The notes: a model not told the origin generated them from the sequence alone. DNA of 64,000 nt from JBAXXL01 sp037127915 (GCA_037127915.1 JBAXXL010000020.1:1-64000); one strand, 5' to 3'. Counted from the stretch's first letter, positions 25,577-35,850 are shown. Numbers and translations: made by a program.

Positions 25577-26370
25577 AAAGATTCTTTCTTGTTCTTGCTA
25601 CGATGGTGGTTTCACTGCCGTTGTTTTTCTTTAATGTTAATGCTTCACCCCCGGATGAATGCTTAGAAATGATTTTCCCAAATGATTACCATCAAGTTTG
25701 GAATGAAGAATGGAAAAAATGGGACTGGGTCGGTTCTATTAATCTGGATTCTATTAAATATGATACTTGTAAAGATTCACCAACATACGGGAAAAAATTT
25801 GCTAAGAAATACTTTATGATTCAGTTTATTAAGAACTATTACCCTTTCGATAATATATTGGATACAAATGAAGTAAAGCATATTAGCGATATATCAGAAT
25901 CAAAGCCCGAACTAAAACTTAAATTTCAACAATTACAGGAAATTTTTGGAGAAATTAATTTTAAAGGTCTTGATAAAATTTTACCAAAAGAAAGCGTATT
26001 AGGGAATCCACGGTGTAGAATATATTTTGATGAATATCAAGATTATGAATCAATAGAGCAATATGTTTTGCATAATATTGATTCAGTTAAAAATTTCCTT
26101 TATGAGAATCGTACCTTTATTCCTTTGAATGTTGATGATTATAGAATTGTCCAAAATACACTTATAATCGAACCGGTTCCAGCGACAAACTTAATTAAGA
26201 TCAAACTTAATAATAATCCATTATCAAAAGAAATAATTGAGATTTTCAACAATAGTGGGAGGAAAATAAAAGAATTACCATTTATTGAAGATATTAATAT
26301 TTCCGATTTACCGAATGGTATATATTTTGTGAAATGTGGTAACCAAACCGGTAAATTTATTAAGGAGTAA
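25573..26370 (+). CDS. Stand-alone subtilase N-domain paralogue with a T9SS sorting tail
   Basis: 265 residues. The signal peptide (MKRFFLVLATMVVSLPLFFFNVNA) is followed by residues 25-195, which closely match residues 24-190 of the S8 peptidase encoded immediately downstream (shared blocks CLEMI.PNDYH, WNEEWKKWDW, GSINLDSIK, DTCKDSPT.GK, FAKKYF, KCRIYFD-like). Instead of a protease domain, it then has a short T9SS C-terminal sorting domain (IEPVPATNLIKIKL ... LPNGIYFVKCGNQTGKFIKE). It should therefore be exported by the same type IX route as the protease. The N-domain occupies the place of a propeptide in the protease, so a role as inhibitor or folding helper in trans is plausible but unproven. 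Confidence 0.8.
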   Translation: MKRFFLVLATMVVSLPLFFFNVNASPPDECLEMIFPNDYHQVWNEEWKKWDWVGSINLDSIKYDTCKDSPTYGKKFAKKYFMIQFIKNYYPFDNILDTNEVKHISDISESKPELKLKFQQLQEIFGEINFKGLDKILPKESVLGNPRCRIYFDEYQDYESIEQYVLHNIDSVKNFLYENRTFIPLNVDDYRIVQNTLIIEPVPATNLIKIKLNNNPLSKEIIEIFNNSGRKIKELPFIEDINISDLPNGIYFVKCGNQTGKFIKE

Positions 26371-26375
26371 ATGGT

Positions 26376-29300
26376 ATGAGAAGGGAGATTATAATACTTG
26401 CGCTTATGGCTATTTTAGGAATTTTAACAAGTTTAAAAGCACAGCCAAAAGTTGATAATAATTGTTTGGAAATGATTTATCCAAATGATTACCATAAAGA
26501 GTGGAATGAAGAATGGAAAAAATGGGATTGGGAAGGTTCAATTAACTTGGATTCTATTAAAATTGATACTTGCAAAGATTCACCTACATTTGGCAAACGC
26601 TTTGCCAAAAAATATTTCATAATACAGTTTATGAAAAACCAATATCCGTTTGATAAAGGATTAGATACCGGAGAAACAAGAGGATATAACTATATTTCAA
26701 ATACAAAACCGGAGCTTAAGGAAAAGTTTAAAAAGCTTGAGGAAAAATTTGGTAAGTTTTATTTTAAAGGATTGGACAAAAAATTAACTGAAAAAATGAT
26801 ATTATTTAATCCAAAATGTAGAATTTATTTCGATGATTATAAATGTATAGATGATATTGTACAATATATAAAAATGAATTTTTCTTCTGTAAAGAACATT
26901 AAATTTCAAAACAGATCTATTATTTTGCTAACAGTACCAAATGACAAGGCATTAAGACAAAATTTATCTGGATCATCAATTCACAGCGCGTTAGACTTTT
27001 TTCCTAGGCATTGGAAACATTCGGGATTCCAATCTGAGATATATGAAATGAAGAGTCCCTTAGCATGGGAAATAACAATGGGCAAGCCTCAAATAAAAAT
27101 AGCTTTCTCAGATGTCTTTATATTTCCAACAATTCACCCTGATGTATATCCAAATCATGAAACTCCCAGCAGTGGTGATGGTATAGAGGAATATGATCAG
27201 CTAGGTGATAACCATGGTCTTTATACTACATCAAATGCTGTAGCATTAGCTAATAATAATTATCCAATGGTTGGATCTGCACCAAAATGCCATGCTTTAT
27301 CTATATACTATGAGATAAACAATGTAAGTGATGCAGATGCTGATGGTTTAATTAACGAACGTAAGTTATTCCCCGATGTAAGAAATTGTAGTTATGGATC
27401 AAACAATTTGAGAAGAGTATCAAGATTACTTCCTAATGATATTGATTCAGGTATAGTTGTTGTAGCATCAGCTGGGAATGATAGAACTTGTTTGAATGGG
27501 GCATATCATGCTGCTTCTCAAATATTGCCAGATGGAAGTATTCGTTTTATTCCAACAACTGTTTTCCCTGCGGCTACTGTATTTGCGGATCCATTATACC
27601 CTACTGATGCAACAAAAGATTATAGGCCGATAGCTGTTGGGGCTACCAAAAGCGGAATTTTAAAAAATATGAATTGTGATTTGTGGGAAAACGGAGTTAA
27701 TGATTCAGCCAATTATTCAAATCAAATTCAATTTAGGGATATTTACAATTTTTCGCCAGATGTAAATAAATTTGATATTAATAGCGATATAGTGAAGTAT
27801 CGAGATTCGATAACACTTGATACCTTATACTTCTATTCAAGGCAATTAGCTAAAGAAAAGGCATTTGTTGATGTGGTAGCTCCTGGAGACGGTATTGTTT
27901 GCGCCGACGGAGCAGATGACTATACAATGAAATCAGGCACTTCTATGAGCGGACCTTTTGTAGCAGGTATCTGTGGGTTAATGTTATCTGTTAATAAATT
28001 TATGGGTGTACCGTTAACTTTACCTGTAGATAGTTTATATACCAAACCAATTTGCGGTACGGACGTACAAAGGAAAGCGTATGATATAATAACCTTTACT
28101 GCCAAAAAAATACCGGATTTTGAAAATTTCACAAGAGGTGCCTTGATACAACATGGTACAGAACACTATTTATCCTATCAATTTTATGATGGAAGACCAT
28201 ATCAATATGAATATGTAACTCAATGGAACGACAAATTAAAACGTAGTTGGGCTCAAAGAGTAGGTTTTGGATTAGTGGATGCATATCGAGCAGTTGCTCA
28301 TTCAATCCGCCAAAAAGGGCAGTATGTTTATACTATTGGAACAACAAACTATAATTTACCAATGTATTTTGATAATGGAGTCTTACCAACCCCTGACCCA
28401 AGAGGATACTTCAACCCTGATAGTATTCGAATTATGCATTGGGGTTCTCAGGTAAATGAAGGTAATCTTGAATTTGAGTTAGCAAATTGGCGTGGACAAA
28501 CGTCAGGTAACGATGGTATTTACAATGTACTTGATTGGGGTGGTGCTTCGCTTCCCAACGAAACGCACAACAACCAAGGCGTTACACGAATCAACTCAGA
28601 TGATCCGGCTTTTAGGCGTCATATTACTGTACAGGATTCTTCGATATTAGCTATAGATGGTATTTTAATTTCGGACCAACCGACGGCTTGCCATTATGTA
28701 ACTACATCATCAACTGACACATCAGAATCGGTTATATTAATGGAAGGTTTAATAAAAAATGTTGAAATTACCGGTAATTTGAAAATTGGTGATTTAATTA
28801 TAGAATCTTCAATTGATAATGGTATCGGCGGTGTTCCCGGATGTGTCGGTTTCTCAAGTCAATTGGAAAATAATTATGGTGAAATCTATGGTGAAGTATT
28901 TGTGAATAACAAAGCATTGCTATATGCTTGGAGCAATTTAAAGACACAACCCGGTAGTTTCATCCATTTAAACGGTGAGAAGGATATGTATCTTTATGGA
29001 ACTTCCATTATGACAATGAGAAATAATTCCGGCATTGATGGTTTAGAAGATCGTAAAATCGTTGTTACCGCCCAAGCTGAATTATTTATAGAAGATAGTG
29101 CTATAGTTGATATCGATTGCGAAATCAATGTATTAGCAGGCGGAAAATTAACATTAGGAACTAAGGCAGTAGCAAAAATAAAAAAACTGAACATAGAAGC
29201 AGGTGCAACTGTTACTGTTCCATCCGGTGCTGTTATGGCTTTGAAAGACCCAGAGCATATAGTAAATGGCAACTTTTATGTAGGTAATGCACCAAGCCTG

Positions 29301-31262
29301 CACGGTACTGCAAAAGTTATCGGTAAATTAGATGATAATTGTTTACCGCTCGGTTCTGAGAAATATGCAAATACAAAATATATAAGTACACAACCTGTTA
29401 TTTATATGAAAGGAAATCCTTTAGGAATTCCATATACCACTACTTTAACAATTAACAATTCAGAATTCAAAAACATAAGTATCAATGCCACTGACGTTAG
29501 GATTCCTTTCCCTATTTTCAAATCGGGTTTCTATACCGAAAGCCGTCACGCAAATCCATATTTCAATTTTGACTTTTTGATTTCGATTAATTATGATAGA
29601 TGTCAGAATTACAATCCTCAAATCAACCGTCTTGTTATGTTTGATAGTTGCCAATTTATTGACAGTTCAACTATTGAAAGATTTCCTTCAGAACCTGACA
29701 ATTGGAATAAATTCATTTACAGAACCGGTGGTGTTTTACTAAATGATTGCGAATATGTAAGATTCAACGTCTGTGATTTCAAAAGGCTTGAATATGGTAT
29801 AACGGCAAACAATTCCATCCAAATGGATATCTATACCAGTAAATTTGATACTTGCGGAATAGGTGATTATGCCTTTGCAACTGGAACTTTACTTTGCGAG
29901 AATAAATACAACATTGTGCAATATGGCAGTTTTAGAGATAATGCATTCGATGGCAAAGCATTTAATAATAATTATACACGTTCTCGTTTTTCATATTACG
30001 CTATTAATAGTGGTGAGCAAAGATTCCGAGGAAATACATTTGATCAATATTATAGAGCAGTTTCGAGCGAGAATACCAAAATTATTATGCAAACGATTAT
30101 TGAAGATAATATGCAAAAAATCTATGGGATGAATGATTTTAAGTTTGATCAAATTATTAGTTTAGCAAACTACAATAATAAATTCATCACAAAAGATTGC
30201 GAAATTGATACTACTAATCATAAAGAAAATGCCGCGGCTGATGTTTTTACAAATGGTAAGATTTTTGATTTAAATGTAGAATGTGGTCATAATAGATTTT
30301 CAGAATTCGCGCCATATCATATATTAAATTTAGTTCCGGGTAATCCTTTCTTAAATATTAAGATTAATGCTTTTCGCCCCCCTATGGTGCCACCAAGAAT
30401 TTCAGGAATTATTCCATTTTACAATGGGAATCTTGTTCTTCTTAATGAGTCTCAATGGATTCAGGATACATTACATCCTCAATATCCCGGCTTATGTTGC
30501 GGTGATAAAACAGATTCAGTTATGAATGATATTTGTACAGAAAATGTTTATGCAAATTACGAGTGTATTGATGGTAGTGAAAGCGGTGAAGGCGGTCAGT
30601 TATTTTTAACCGAATTATCTTCATATACTATTGATGAAAATTTAATTAATAGTGCAACACAGAATAAAATAATTGCTTTATCTTCATATTTATCAGAATC
30701 AGGCAACAAGAAGGATTTGTTACTAAAATTGAAAAATGAACTTAAGCAAACAAACTTAGTTCCTCAGAAGGATAAAGAATTAGCACGATTATGTATTGAT
30801 TTAAAATTATTGGATTCGATTAATATAAATGATTATGAAACAGATTATGTAGATAATTTGATATTCAAGCATAATATTTATCGCAAAAACAATAAAAACG
30901 ATTTACAAAGTATGGGCTATATGTCAATGCTGTCATTTTTGAGTAATCGTTATGATAAGGGTTGTAACGATGGCATTAATTATATAAATGAAAGCACAGA
31001 AAGCAATTTAAATATTGTTAGTATAGTACCTAATCCTACAACTGATATTGCAACACTTACATTTACTGTATCTGACGCAAATGCAGTTGATATAATCATT
31101 TCAGATATACAAGGTAATACTGTTTTAAAAGAAACAACATTCCCAACATCTAACAATAATACTTACAAAATCAACTCTAAAAATATGAGTCCAGGAGTTT
31201 ACTTAGTAACACTTTCCTCAAACGGTCATCGAGTAACTGACAAACTAATAGTAGTTAAATAA
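26376..31262 (+). CDS. Large secreted S8 (subtilisin-like) serine peptidase with a T9SS sorting tail
   Basis: 1628 residues. A signal peptide (1-22) and an N-domain shared with the upstream gene (24-190) precede the S8 catalytic domain. Its residues are Asp246 (IAFSDVF), His280 (GDNHGLYTTSNA), oxyanion Asn368 (ASAGND) and Ser523 (SGTSMSGPFVAG). The usual DTGID around Asp and HGTHVAG around His are changed, but all four residues can be placed. Residues about 700-1400 are rich in beta strands with right-handed beta-helix-like character (KILGDLIIES-type steps, FDSCQFIDSS, FNVCDFKRLEYGI). The C-terminal 85 residues form a T9SS sorting domain (IVPNPTTDIATLTF ... MSPGVYLVTLSSNG ... KLIVVK). It starts five bases after the upstream stop. 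An extracellular protease or adhesin role is inferred. Confidence 0.88.
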   Translation: MRREIIILALMAILGILTSLKAQPKVDNNCLEMIYPNDYHKEWNEEWKKWDWEGSINLDSIKIDTCKDSPTFGKRFAKKYFIIQFMKNQYPFDKGLDTGETRGYNYISNTKPELKEKFKKLEEKFGKFYFKGLDKKLTEKMILFNPKCRIYFDDYKCIDDIVQYIKMNFSSVKNIKFQNRSIILLTVPNDKALRQNLSGSSIHSALDFFPRHWKHSGFQSEIYEMKSPLAWEITMGKPQIKIAFSDVFIFPTIHPDVYPNHETPSSGDGIEEYDQLGDNHGLYTTSNAVALANNNYPMVGSAPKCHALSIYYEINNVSDADADGLINERKLFPDVRNCSYGSNNLRRVSRLLPNDIDSGIVVVASAGNDRTCLNGAYHAASQILPDGSIRFIPTTVFPAATVFADPLYPTDATKDYRPIAVGATKSGILKNMNCDLWENGVNDSANYSNQIQFRDIYNFSPDVNKFDINSDIVKYRDSITLDTLYFYSRQLAKEKAFVDVVAPGDGIVCADGADDYTMKSGTSMSGPFVAGICGLMLSVNKFMGVPLTLPVDSLYTKPICGTDVQRKAYDIITFTAKKIPDFENFTRGALIQHGTEHYLSYQFYDGRPYQYEYVTQWNDKLKRSWAQRVGFGLVDAYRAVAHSIRQKGQYVYTIGTTNYNLPMYFDNGVLPTPDPRGYFNPDSIRIMHWGSQVNEGNLEFELANWRGQTSGNDGIYNVLDWGGASLPNETHNNQGVTRINSDDPAFRRHITVQDSSILAIDGILISDQPTACHYVTTSSTDTSESVILMEGLIKNVEITGNLKIGDLIIESSIDNGIGGVPGCVGFSSQLENNYGEIYGEVFVNNKALLYAWSNLKTQPGSFIHLNGEKDMYLYGTSIMTMRNNSGIDGLEDRKIVVTAQAELFIEDSAIVDIDCEINVLAGGKLTLGTKAVAKIKKLNIEAGATVTVPSGAVMALKDPEHIVNGNFYVGNAPSLHGTAKVIGKLDDNCLPLGSEKYANTKYISTQPVIYMKGNPLGIPYTTTLTINNSEFKNISINATDVRIPFPIFKSGFYTESRHANPYFNFDFLISINYDRCQNYNPQINRLVMFDSCQFIDSSTIERFPSEPDNWNKFIYRTGGVLLNDCEYVRFNVCDFKRLEYGITANNSIQMDIYTSKFDTCGIGDYAFATGTLLCENKYNIVQYGSFRDNAFDGKAFNNNYTRSRFSYYAINSGEQRFRGNTFDQYYRAVSSENTKIIMQTIIEDNMQKIYGMNDFKFDQIISLANYNNKFITKDCEIDTTNHKENAAADVFTNGKIFDLNVECGHNRFSEFAPYHILNLVPGNPFLNIKINAFRPPMVPPRISGIIPFYNGNLVLLNESQWIQDTLHPQYPGLCCGDKTDSVMNDICTENVYANYECIDGSESGEGGQLFLTELSSYTIDENLINSATQNKIIALSSYLSESGNKKDLLLKLKNELKQTNLVPQKDKELARLCIDLKLLDSININDYETDYVDNLIFKHNIYRKNNKNDLQSMGYMSMLSFLSNRYDKGCNDGINYINESTESNLNIVSIVPNPTTDIATLTFTVSDANAVDIIISDIQGNTVLKETTFPTSNNNTYKINSKNMSPGVYLVTLSSNGHRVTDKLIVVK

Positions 31263-31268
31263 AAATCA

Positions 31269-31294
31269 GGCGGGTTAATCCCCGCCTTTTTTTT
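31269..31294 (+). terminator. Rho-independent terminator after the S8 peptidase gene
   Basis: GGCGGG and CCCGCC form a 6 bp G+C stem around TTAATC, followed by eight T. It begins seven bases after the stop codon. Confidence 0.9.
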
Positions 31295-31302
31295 GGTTTT
31301 TT

Positions 31303-31333
31303 ATCATCCGATGCCTGCAAGTCATCGAATGAA
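31303..31333. repeat. Decayed CTCATCCGATGA palindrome
   Basis: atCATCCGATGcCT and AGTCATCGaATGAat correspond to the perfect elements at 9914 and 11072 with several substitutions. It is the same family, about 20 kb from the other copies. Confidence 0.6.
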
Positions 31334-31538
31334 TCAGTAAATTTTGCAAATAAATGGGTTATTTCGAGCCATAAAGTGTGAAATGAAATTCACAAAATGG
31401 ATTATTTTCGCAAAAAAGCACTTTAATTTAATAATATATAAAAAAAAAAGAAATATAATTTGGTAGTTGTGGAAAAAAAGTTTATTTTTGAATTCTCTAT
31501 TTATGAGATTATAAGAAAAATATATTTGAGGATTAGAC

Positions 31539-31928
31539 GTGCCAACTATAAGTCAGTTAATTAGAAAAGGCAGAAAGAAAATAGTAAAGAAGAGTAAATC
31601 GGTAGCTTTAAAGAATTGTCCGCAACGCCGCGGCGTCTGTACCAGAGTTTACACTACAACGCCTAAAAAGCCGAATTCAGCTTTGCGTAAAGTAGCACGT
31701 GTAAGATTAACAACGGGCATCGAAGTAACTGCTTATATTCCGGGCGAAGGTCACAATCTTCAAGAGCATAGCTTGGTATTTGTACGCGGTGGCAGGGTAA
31801 AGGATTTACCTGGTGTTCGTTATCACATCATACGTGGTACCGCTGATACTCAAGGCGTAGAAAAAAGAAACCAAGGCCGTTCGAAATACGGAACAAAACG
31901 ACCTAAGAAAACTGTTGTAAAAAAATAA
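31539..31928 (+). CDS. rpsL: 30S ribosomal protein S12
   Basis: 129 residues from a GTG start with AGGA-type spacing upstream. S12 shapes the decoding site. The loop TTPKKPNSA and the RVKDLPGVRYH loop both keep the lysines at which streptomycin-resistance substitutions occur in other bacteria, so the protein has the sensitive-type sequence. It opens the ribosomal block, 277 bp after the protease gene, so its promoter is probably in that gap. rpsG follows after 15 bp. Confidence 0.97.
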   Translation: MPTISQLIRKGRKKIVKKSKSVALKNCPQRRGVCTRVYTTTPKKPNSALRKVARVRLTTGIEVTAYIPGEGHNLQEHSLVFVRGGRVKDLPGVRYHIIRGTADTQGVEKRNQGRSKYGTKRPKKTVVKK

Positions 31929-31943
31929 TTTGAAAAGAGCGAT

Positions 31944-32411
31944 ATGAGAAAAAGAAGAGCAGAAAAGAGACAACTGATTCCGGATATCAAATATAACGAT
32001 ATCTTAGTATCTCGTTTTGTTAATAACATAATGTTAGACGGAAAAAAATCGACAGCTCAAAGTATAGTTTATGATGCATTTAATATAATTGCAGAAAAAA
32101 TGAAAGAAGAACCATTGGACGTGTTTAAAAAAGCATTATCAAATGCGGCACCTTTAATGGAAGTCCGTTCTCATCGTGTTGGTGGCGCCACTTATCAAGT
32201 GCCTGTTGACGTTCGCGATGATAGACGCATAGCTCTTTCAATAAGATGGATAAAGAACTACGCTTTAGCACGCAGAGAAAAAACTATGGCAGAAAGAGTT
32301 GCCGGAGAATTAATGAGTGCGGCTAAGGGCGAAGGTTCAGCAGTAAAAAAACGTGAAGATACCCACAGAATGGCAGAAGCCAATAAGGCTTTCGCGCATT
32401 TCAAATGGTAA
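31944..32411 (+). CDS. rpsG: 30S ribosomal protein S7
   Basis: 155 residues, the normal size. S7 nucleates assembly of the 30S head and contacts the E-site tRNA. Recognisable segments are RFVNNIMLDGKKSTAQ, PLMEVRSHRVGGATYQVPV and the C-terminal KREDTHRMAEANKAFAHFKW. The order rpsL-rpsG-fusA-tuf is the classical str operon. Confidence 0.97.
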   Translation: MRKRRAEKRQLIPDIKYNDILVSRFVNNIMLDGKKSTAQSIVYDAFNIIAEKMKEEPLDVFKKALSNAAPLMEVRSHRVGGATYQVPVDVRDDRRIALSIRWIKNYALARREKTMAERVAGELMSAAKGEGSAVKKREDTHRMAEANKAFAHFKW

Positions 32412-32460
32412 CAAATAGTAAATTGATAGTTCTTTGTAAACTAACAAACCTGACCAATTA

Positions 32461-34509
32461 ATGCAACCGGATGTTGACATATCGAAACTGAGGAACATCG
32501 GTATAATTGCTCACATTGATGCAGGCAAAACCACCACTACTGAGCGGATACTATTTTATTCAGGATACCTGCATAAGATAGGCGAAGTAGATGACGGAAC
32601 GGCCTTCATGGATTATATGGAGCAAGAGCGGGAACGAGGAATAACGATTACCTCGGCGGCGACAACTTGTCATTGGAAAGAGTTTCAAATTAATATAATT
32701 GATACTCCCGGACATGTTGATTTCACAGCCGAAGTACAGCGTTCTCTTAGAGTTTTGGACGGAGCAGTAGGTGTTTTTTGTGCTGTAGGAGGTGTGGAAC
32801 CTCAAAGCGAAACTGTTTGGTATCAAGCAGACCAGTATAAAGTTCCACGGATAGCCTACATCAATAAGATGGATAGAATGGGAGCAGATTTCATTCGCGC
32901 CGTCGAAATGATAAAAAGCAAATTAAAATCCAACGCTGTACCGGTTCAATTACCGATAGGAGCGGCAGACACTTTTAAAGGTATAATAGACCTTGTGAAA
33001 ATGAAAGCCTTATACTTTGACCCGGATTCTCGCGGAATTGATATCGAAGAAGCAGATATTCCAAGTGAATATTTAGACGAAGCTGAAGAATATAGAGCTT
33101 TGATGATAGAAGCCGCGGCAGAGAATAGCGATGAATTACTCGAAAAGTATTTAACAGATGGTGAATTGGCAAATGACGATATAATGTTGGGTATAAGACA
33201 AGGTGTTTTAGCAGGGAAAATGGTACCTGTGTTCTGCGGTTCTTCTTTTAAAGATATAGGAGTCCAACCGCTCGTGGATGCAATAGTAGATTATCTGCCT
33301 TCACCTGAAGATATTAAAGTAGTAAAAGGCTTTTCCGCCGAAGATCACGAAAAAGTGATTGTCCGTAATATGGACAGCGATGAAAGTTTTTCCGCTTTAG
33401 CATTTAAAGTCTTAACCGACCCGTATGTCGGGAAATTGATATTCATTCGAATTTATTCCGGAGTAATGGAATTAGGCAAGTCCTACGAAAATATGACCGC
33501 AATGAAGAAAGAACGAATAATGAAGATTTTCCGGATACATTCAAATAAAAGAGATGAACTTCAGTACGCTGGAGCCGGCGAGATAATCGCCGTCCCAACT
33601 TTGAGATTCACTCATACAGGTGACACACTTTGCGATAGCAAAGCACCTATATTATATGAAAAAATCGAATTTGCCGAACCGGTAATAAACCAGTCTTTGG
33701 AAGCGCGCACTTTAGCCGATCAAGAAAAAATGCTTGATGTGCTAGCACGTTTAGCGGATGAAGATCCAACATTCAGATTCAAAACAGATGACGAAAGCGG
33801 ACAAATAATCATCAGCGGCGTTGGCGAACTTCACTTAGAAATAATGGTAGATAGGTTACTTAGAGAATTTAAAGTACCTGCGCGAGTAGGGCGTCCACAA
33901 GTAGCATATCGAGAAAAACCGGCAACAATAGCAAAAGATTCCGCGGTTTTCGAAAATCAAATAGCAGGGAAGCTACAGCACGGAGACGTTACTGTAGAAA
34001 TCTCACCTGGTGATAACGGAAGCGGAATAGTCATAGAAAACAAAATTCAAACAAATAAACTTCCTGAAGAATTTGCAAAAAGTATTCAAGAAGGTGTTGA
34101 AGAAGCATTGAAAGTCGGTCCGCAAGGATATCCGATGCTCGATGTTAAGGTTAGGTTACTAGACGCTGGATATTTAGTCGGGACTTCGACAAATTTAGGA
34201 TTTAAAATAGCGGGCACAATAGCGGTAAAGAATGCCAGCCGCCAAGCCGGTTCGACTATTTTGGAACCATACTTTAAAGTAGAAGTTATTTCCCCTGATG
34301 AATATACAGGAGATATTATAGCGGACATCAACTCTCGTCGCGGACGAATCGAGAATATCGAATATCGCGGGACGATGCAGGTGATACAAGCAGTGACTCC
34401 ATTGTCAGAAATGTTCGGATATGTAACGAAACTTCGCTCTTTGAGCCAAGGCCGAGCAGTTTACACAATGAAGTTCTCACACTACGAGTCTGCGATAATA
34501 ACAAATTAA
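32461..34509 (+). CDS. fusA: Translation elongation factor G
   Basis: 682 residues, slightly shorter than the usual 690-705. The GTPase motifs are AHIDAGKTTTTERIL (P-loop), RGITITSAATT (switch I), DTPGHVDFTAEVQRSLRVLDGAVGVF (switch II) and NKMDRMGAD. Domains II-V follow, with domain IV starting near YREKPATIA. EF-G drives tRNA-mRNA translocation and, with RRF, ribosome recycling. The context (between rpsG and tuf) supports the main EF-G, although FCB and neighbouring phyla often have extra EF-G paralogues that only a tree can separate. Confidence 0.93.
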   Translation: MQPDVDISKLRNIGIIAHIDAGKTTTTERILFYSGYLHKIGEVDDGTAFMDYMEQERERGITITSAATTCHWKEFQINIIDTPGHVDFTAEVQRSLRVLDGAVGVFCAVGGVEPQSETVWYQADQYKVPRIAYINKMDRMGADFIRAVEMIKSKLKSNAVPVQLPIGAADTFKGIIDLVKMKALYFDPDSRGIDIEEADIPSEYLDEAEEYRALMIEAAAENSDELLEKYLTDGELANDDIMLGIRQGVLAGKMVPVFCGSSFKDIGVQPLVDAIVDYLPSPEDIKVVKGFSAEDHEKVIVRNMDSDESFSALAFKVLTDPYVGKLIFIRIYSGVMELGKSYENMTAMKKERIMKIFRIHSNKRDELQYAGAGEIIAVPTLRFTHTGDTLCDSKAPILYEKIEFAEPVINQSLEARTLADQEKMLDVLARLADEDPTFRFKTDDESGQIIISGVGELHLEIMVDRLLREFKVPARVGRPQVAYREKPATIAKDSAVFENQIAGKLQHGDVTVEISPGDNGSGIVIENKIQTNKLPEEFAKSIQEGVEEALKVGPQGYPMLDVKVRLLDAGYLVGTSTNLGFKIAGTIAVKNASRQAGSTILEPYFKVEVISPDEYTGDIIADINSRRGRIENIEYRGTMQVIQAVTPLSEMFGYVTKLRSLSQGRAVYTMKFSHYESAIITN

Positions 34510-34576
34510 TATATTTAAATATTTTTTTGTATTTAGTATTTTTTAAATATAAATTTTTCTCTAATGGAGCGTTATA

Positions 34577-35785
34577 ATGGCAAAAGTAAAATATGATCGT
34601 TCAAAACCACACGTAAACGTTGGTACTATAGGACACGTAGATCATGGTAAAACAACACTAACAGCCGCAATTACAGGTGCTTTAGCTTTGAAAGGTGGCG
34701 CAGAAATGCGTTCTTTCGACTCTATTGATAATGCACCTGAAGAAAAAGCTCGTGGCATAACAATTGCTACAGCACACGTAGAATATGAAACAGCAAACCG
34801 TCACTACGCACACGTAGATTGTCCGGGCCATGCTGATTATATCAAAAACATGATTACAGGTGCCGCTCAAATGGACGGTGCAATTGTAGTCTGCGCCGCA
34901 ACAGACGGACCAATGCCTCAAACACGTGAGCATATCTTATTAGCTCGCCAAGTTGAAGTACCTCGTCTAGTTGTATTTATGAATAAAGTTGATATCGCAG
35001 ATCCTGAACTATTAGAATTAGTAGAGATGGAATTACGCGAATTGTTAACATTCTATTCATTCCCTGGTGACGAAATTCCAATCATTCCTGGTTCCGCTTT
35101 AAAAGCTTTGGATGCAGTATCTGATCCTTCATGTACCGTTGATAACCCAGATTTGAAATGCGTTTATGATCTTATGGATGCAGTAGATGAATATATTCCG
35201 ATCCCAATGCGCGACGTTGACAAACCTTTCCTAATGCCTGTTGAGGATGTATTCTCAATTACAGGTCGTGGAACTGTTGGAACCGGTCGTATTGAACGCG
35301 GTATTGTAAAAGTTAACGAAGAAGTTGAAATCGTTGGTTTCGGACTTCATAAAAAATCGGTTTGTACAGGCGTTGAAATGTTCCGTAAATTATTAGACGA
35401 AGGTCGCGCAGGCGATAACGTAGGTCTTTTATTACGTGGCGTTGCAAAAGACGAAATCGAACGTGGTATGGTTATTGCCAAACCAGGTTCAATCAAACCA
35501 CATCATAAATTTGATGCCCAAGTCTATGTGTTAGGAAAAGATGAAGGTGGCCGTCATACACCATTCTTTAATGGTTACCGTCCACAATTTTACTTCCGTA
35601 CAACAGACGTAACAGGCTCATTGATGTTACCTGAAGGTATCGAAATGGTTATGCCTGGTGATAACTTAGACAAAATAGCAATCGAATTAATAACTCCAAT
35701 CGCTATGGAAGAAGGTTTACATTTCGCTATTCGCGAAGGTGGCCGTACAGTTGGCGCTGGTGTTGTAACAAAGATTCACGAATAA
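34577..35785 (+). CDS. tuf: Translation elongation factor Tu
   Basis: 402 residues. The GTPase motifs are GHVDHGKTTL, the switch-I segment PEEKARGITI, DCPGHADYIKNM and NKVD. Domains II (GRGTVGTGRIERG) and III (FYFRTTDVTG) follow. EF-Tu delivers aminoacyl-tRNA to the ribosome. The gene begins 67 bp after fusA behind an AT-rich gap with a GGAGCG Shine-Dalgarno, and codons are strongly biased as expected for a highly expressed gene. A hairpin follows before rpsJ. Confidence 0.98.
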   Translation: MAKVKYDRSKPHVNVGTIGHVDHGKTTLTAAITGALALKGGAEMRSFDSIDNAPEEKARGITIATAHVEYETANRHYAHVDCPGHADYIKNMITGAAQMDGAIVVCAATDGPMPQTREHILLARQVEVPRLVVFMNKVDIADPELLELVEMELRELLTFYSFPGDEIPIIPGSALKALDAVSDPSCTVDNPDLKCVYDLMDAVDEYIPIPMRDVDKPFLMPVEDVFSITGRGTVGTGRIERGIVKVNEEVEIVGFGLHKKSVCTGVEMFRKLLDEGRAGDNVGLLLRGVAKDEIERGMVIAKPGSIKPHHKFDAQVYVLGKDEGGRHTPFFNGYRPQFYFRTTDVTGSLMLPEGIEMVMPGDNLDKIAIELITPIAMEEGLHFAIREGGRTVGAGVVTKIHE

Positions 35786-35796
35786 TATAAATATAT

Positions 35797-35837
35797 GCCG
35801 AGAGTATAAAATATTACTTTCGGCAAGTTTATTTTTT
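35797..35837 (+). terminator. Terminator or attenuator-like hairpin between tuf and rpsJ
   Basis: GCCGAGAGTA and TACTTTCGGC make a 10 bp stem (one G-U) around TAAAATAT, followed by AAGTTTATTTTTT. It ends just upstream of the rpsJ ribosome-binding site, so it could end the str transcript or attenuate the S10 genes. Confidence 0.6.
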
Positions 35838-35850
35838 GAGGGAAAATAAC

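Noticed and set aside
32461..34509. Ribosomal-protection resistance protein (TetM-like) instead of EF-G
   Set aside because: Position in the str operon and EF-G domain IV/V sequence support EF-G; TetM-type features were not seen.
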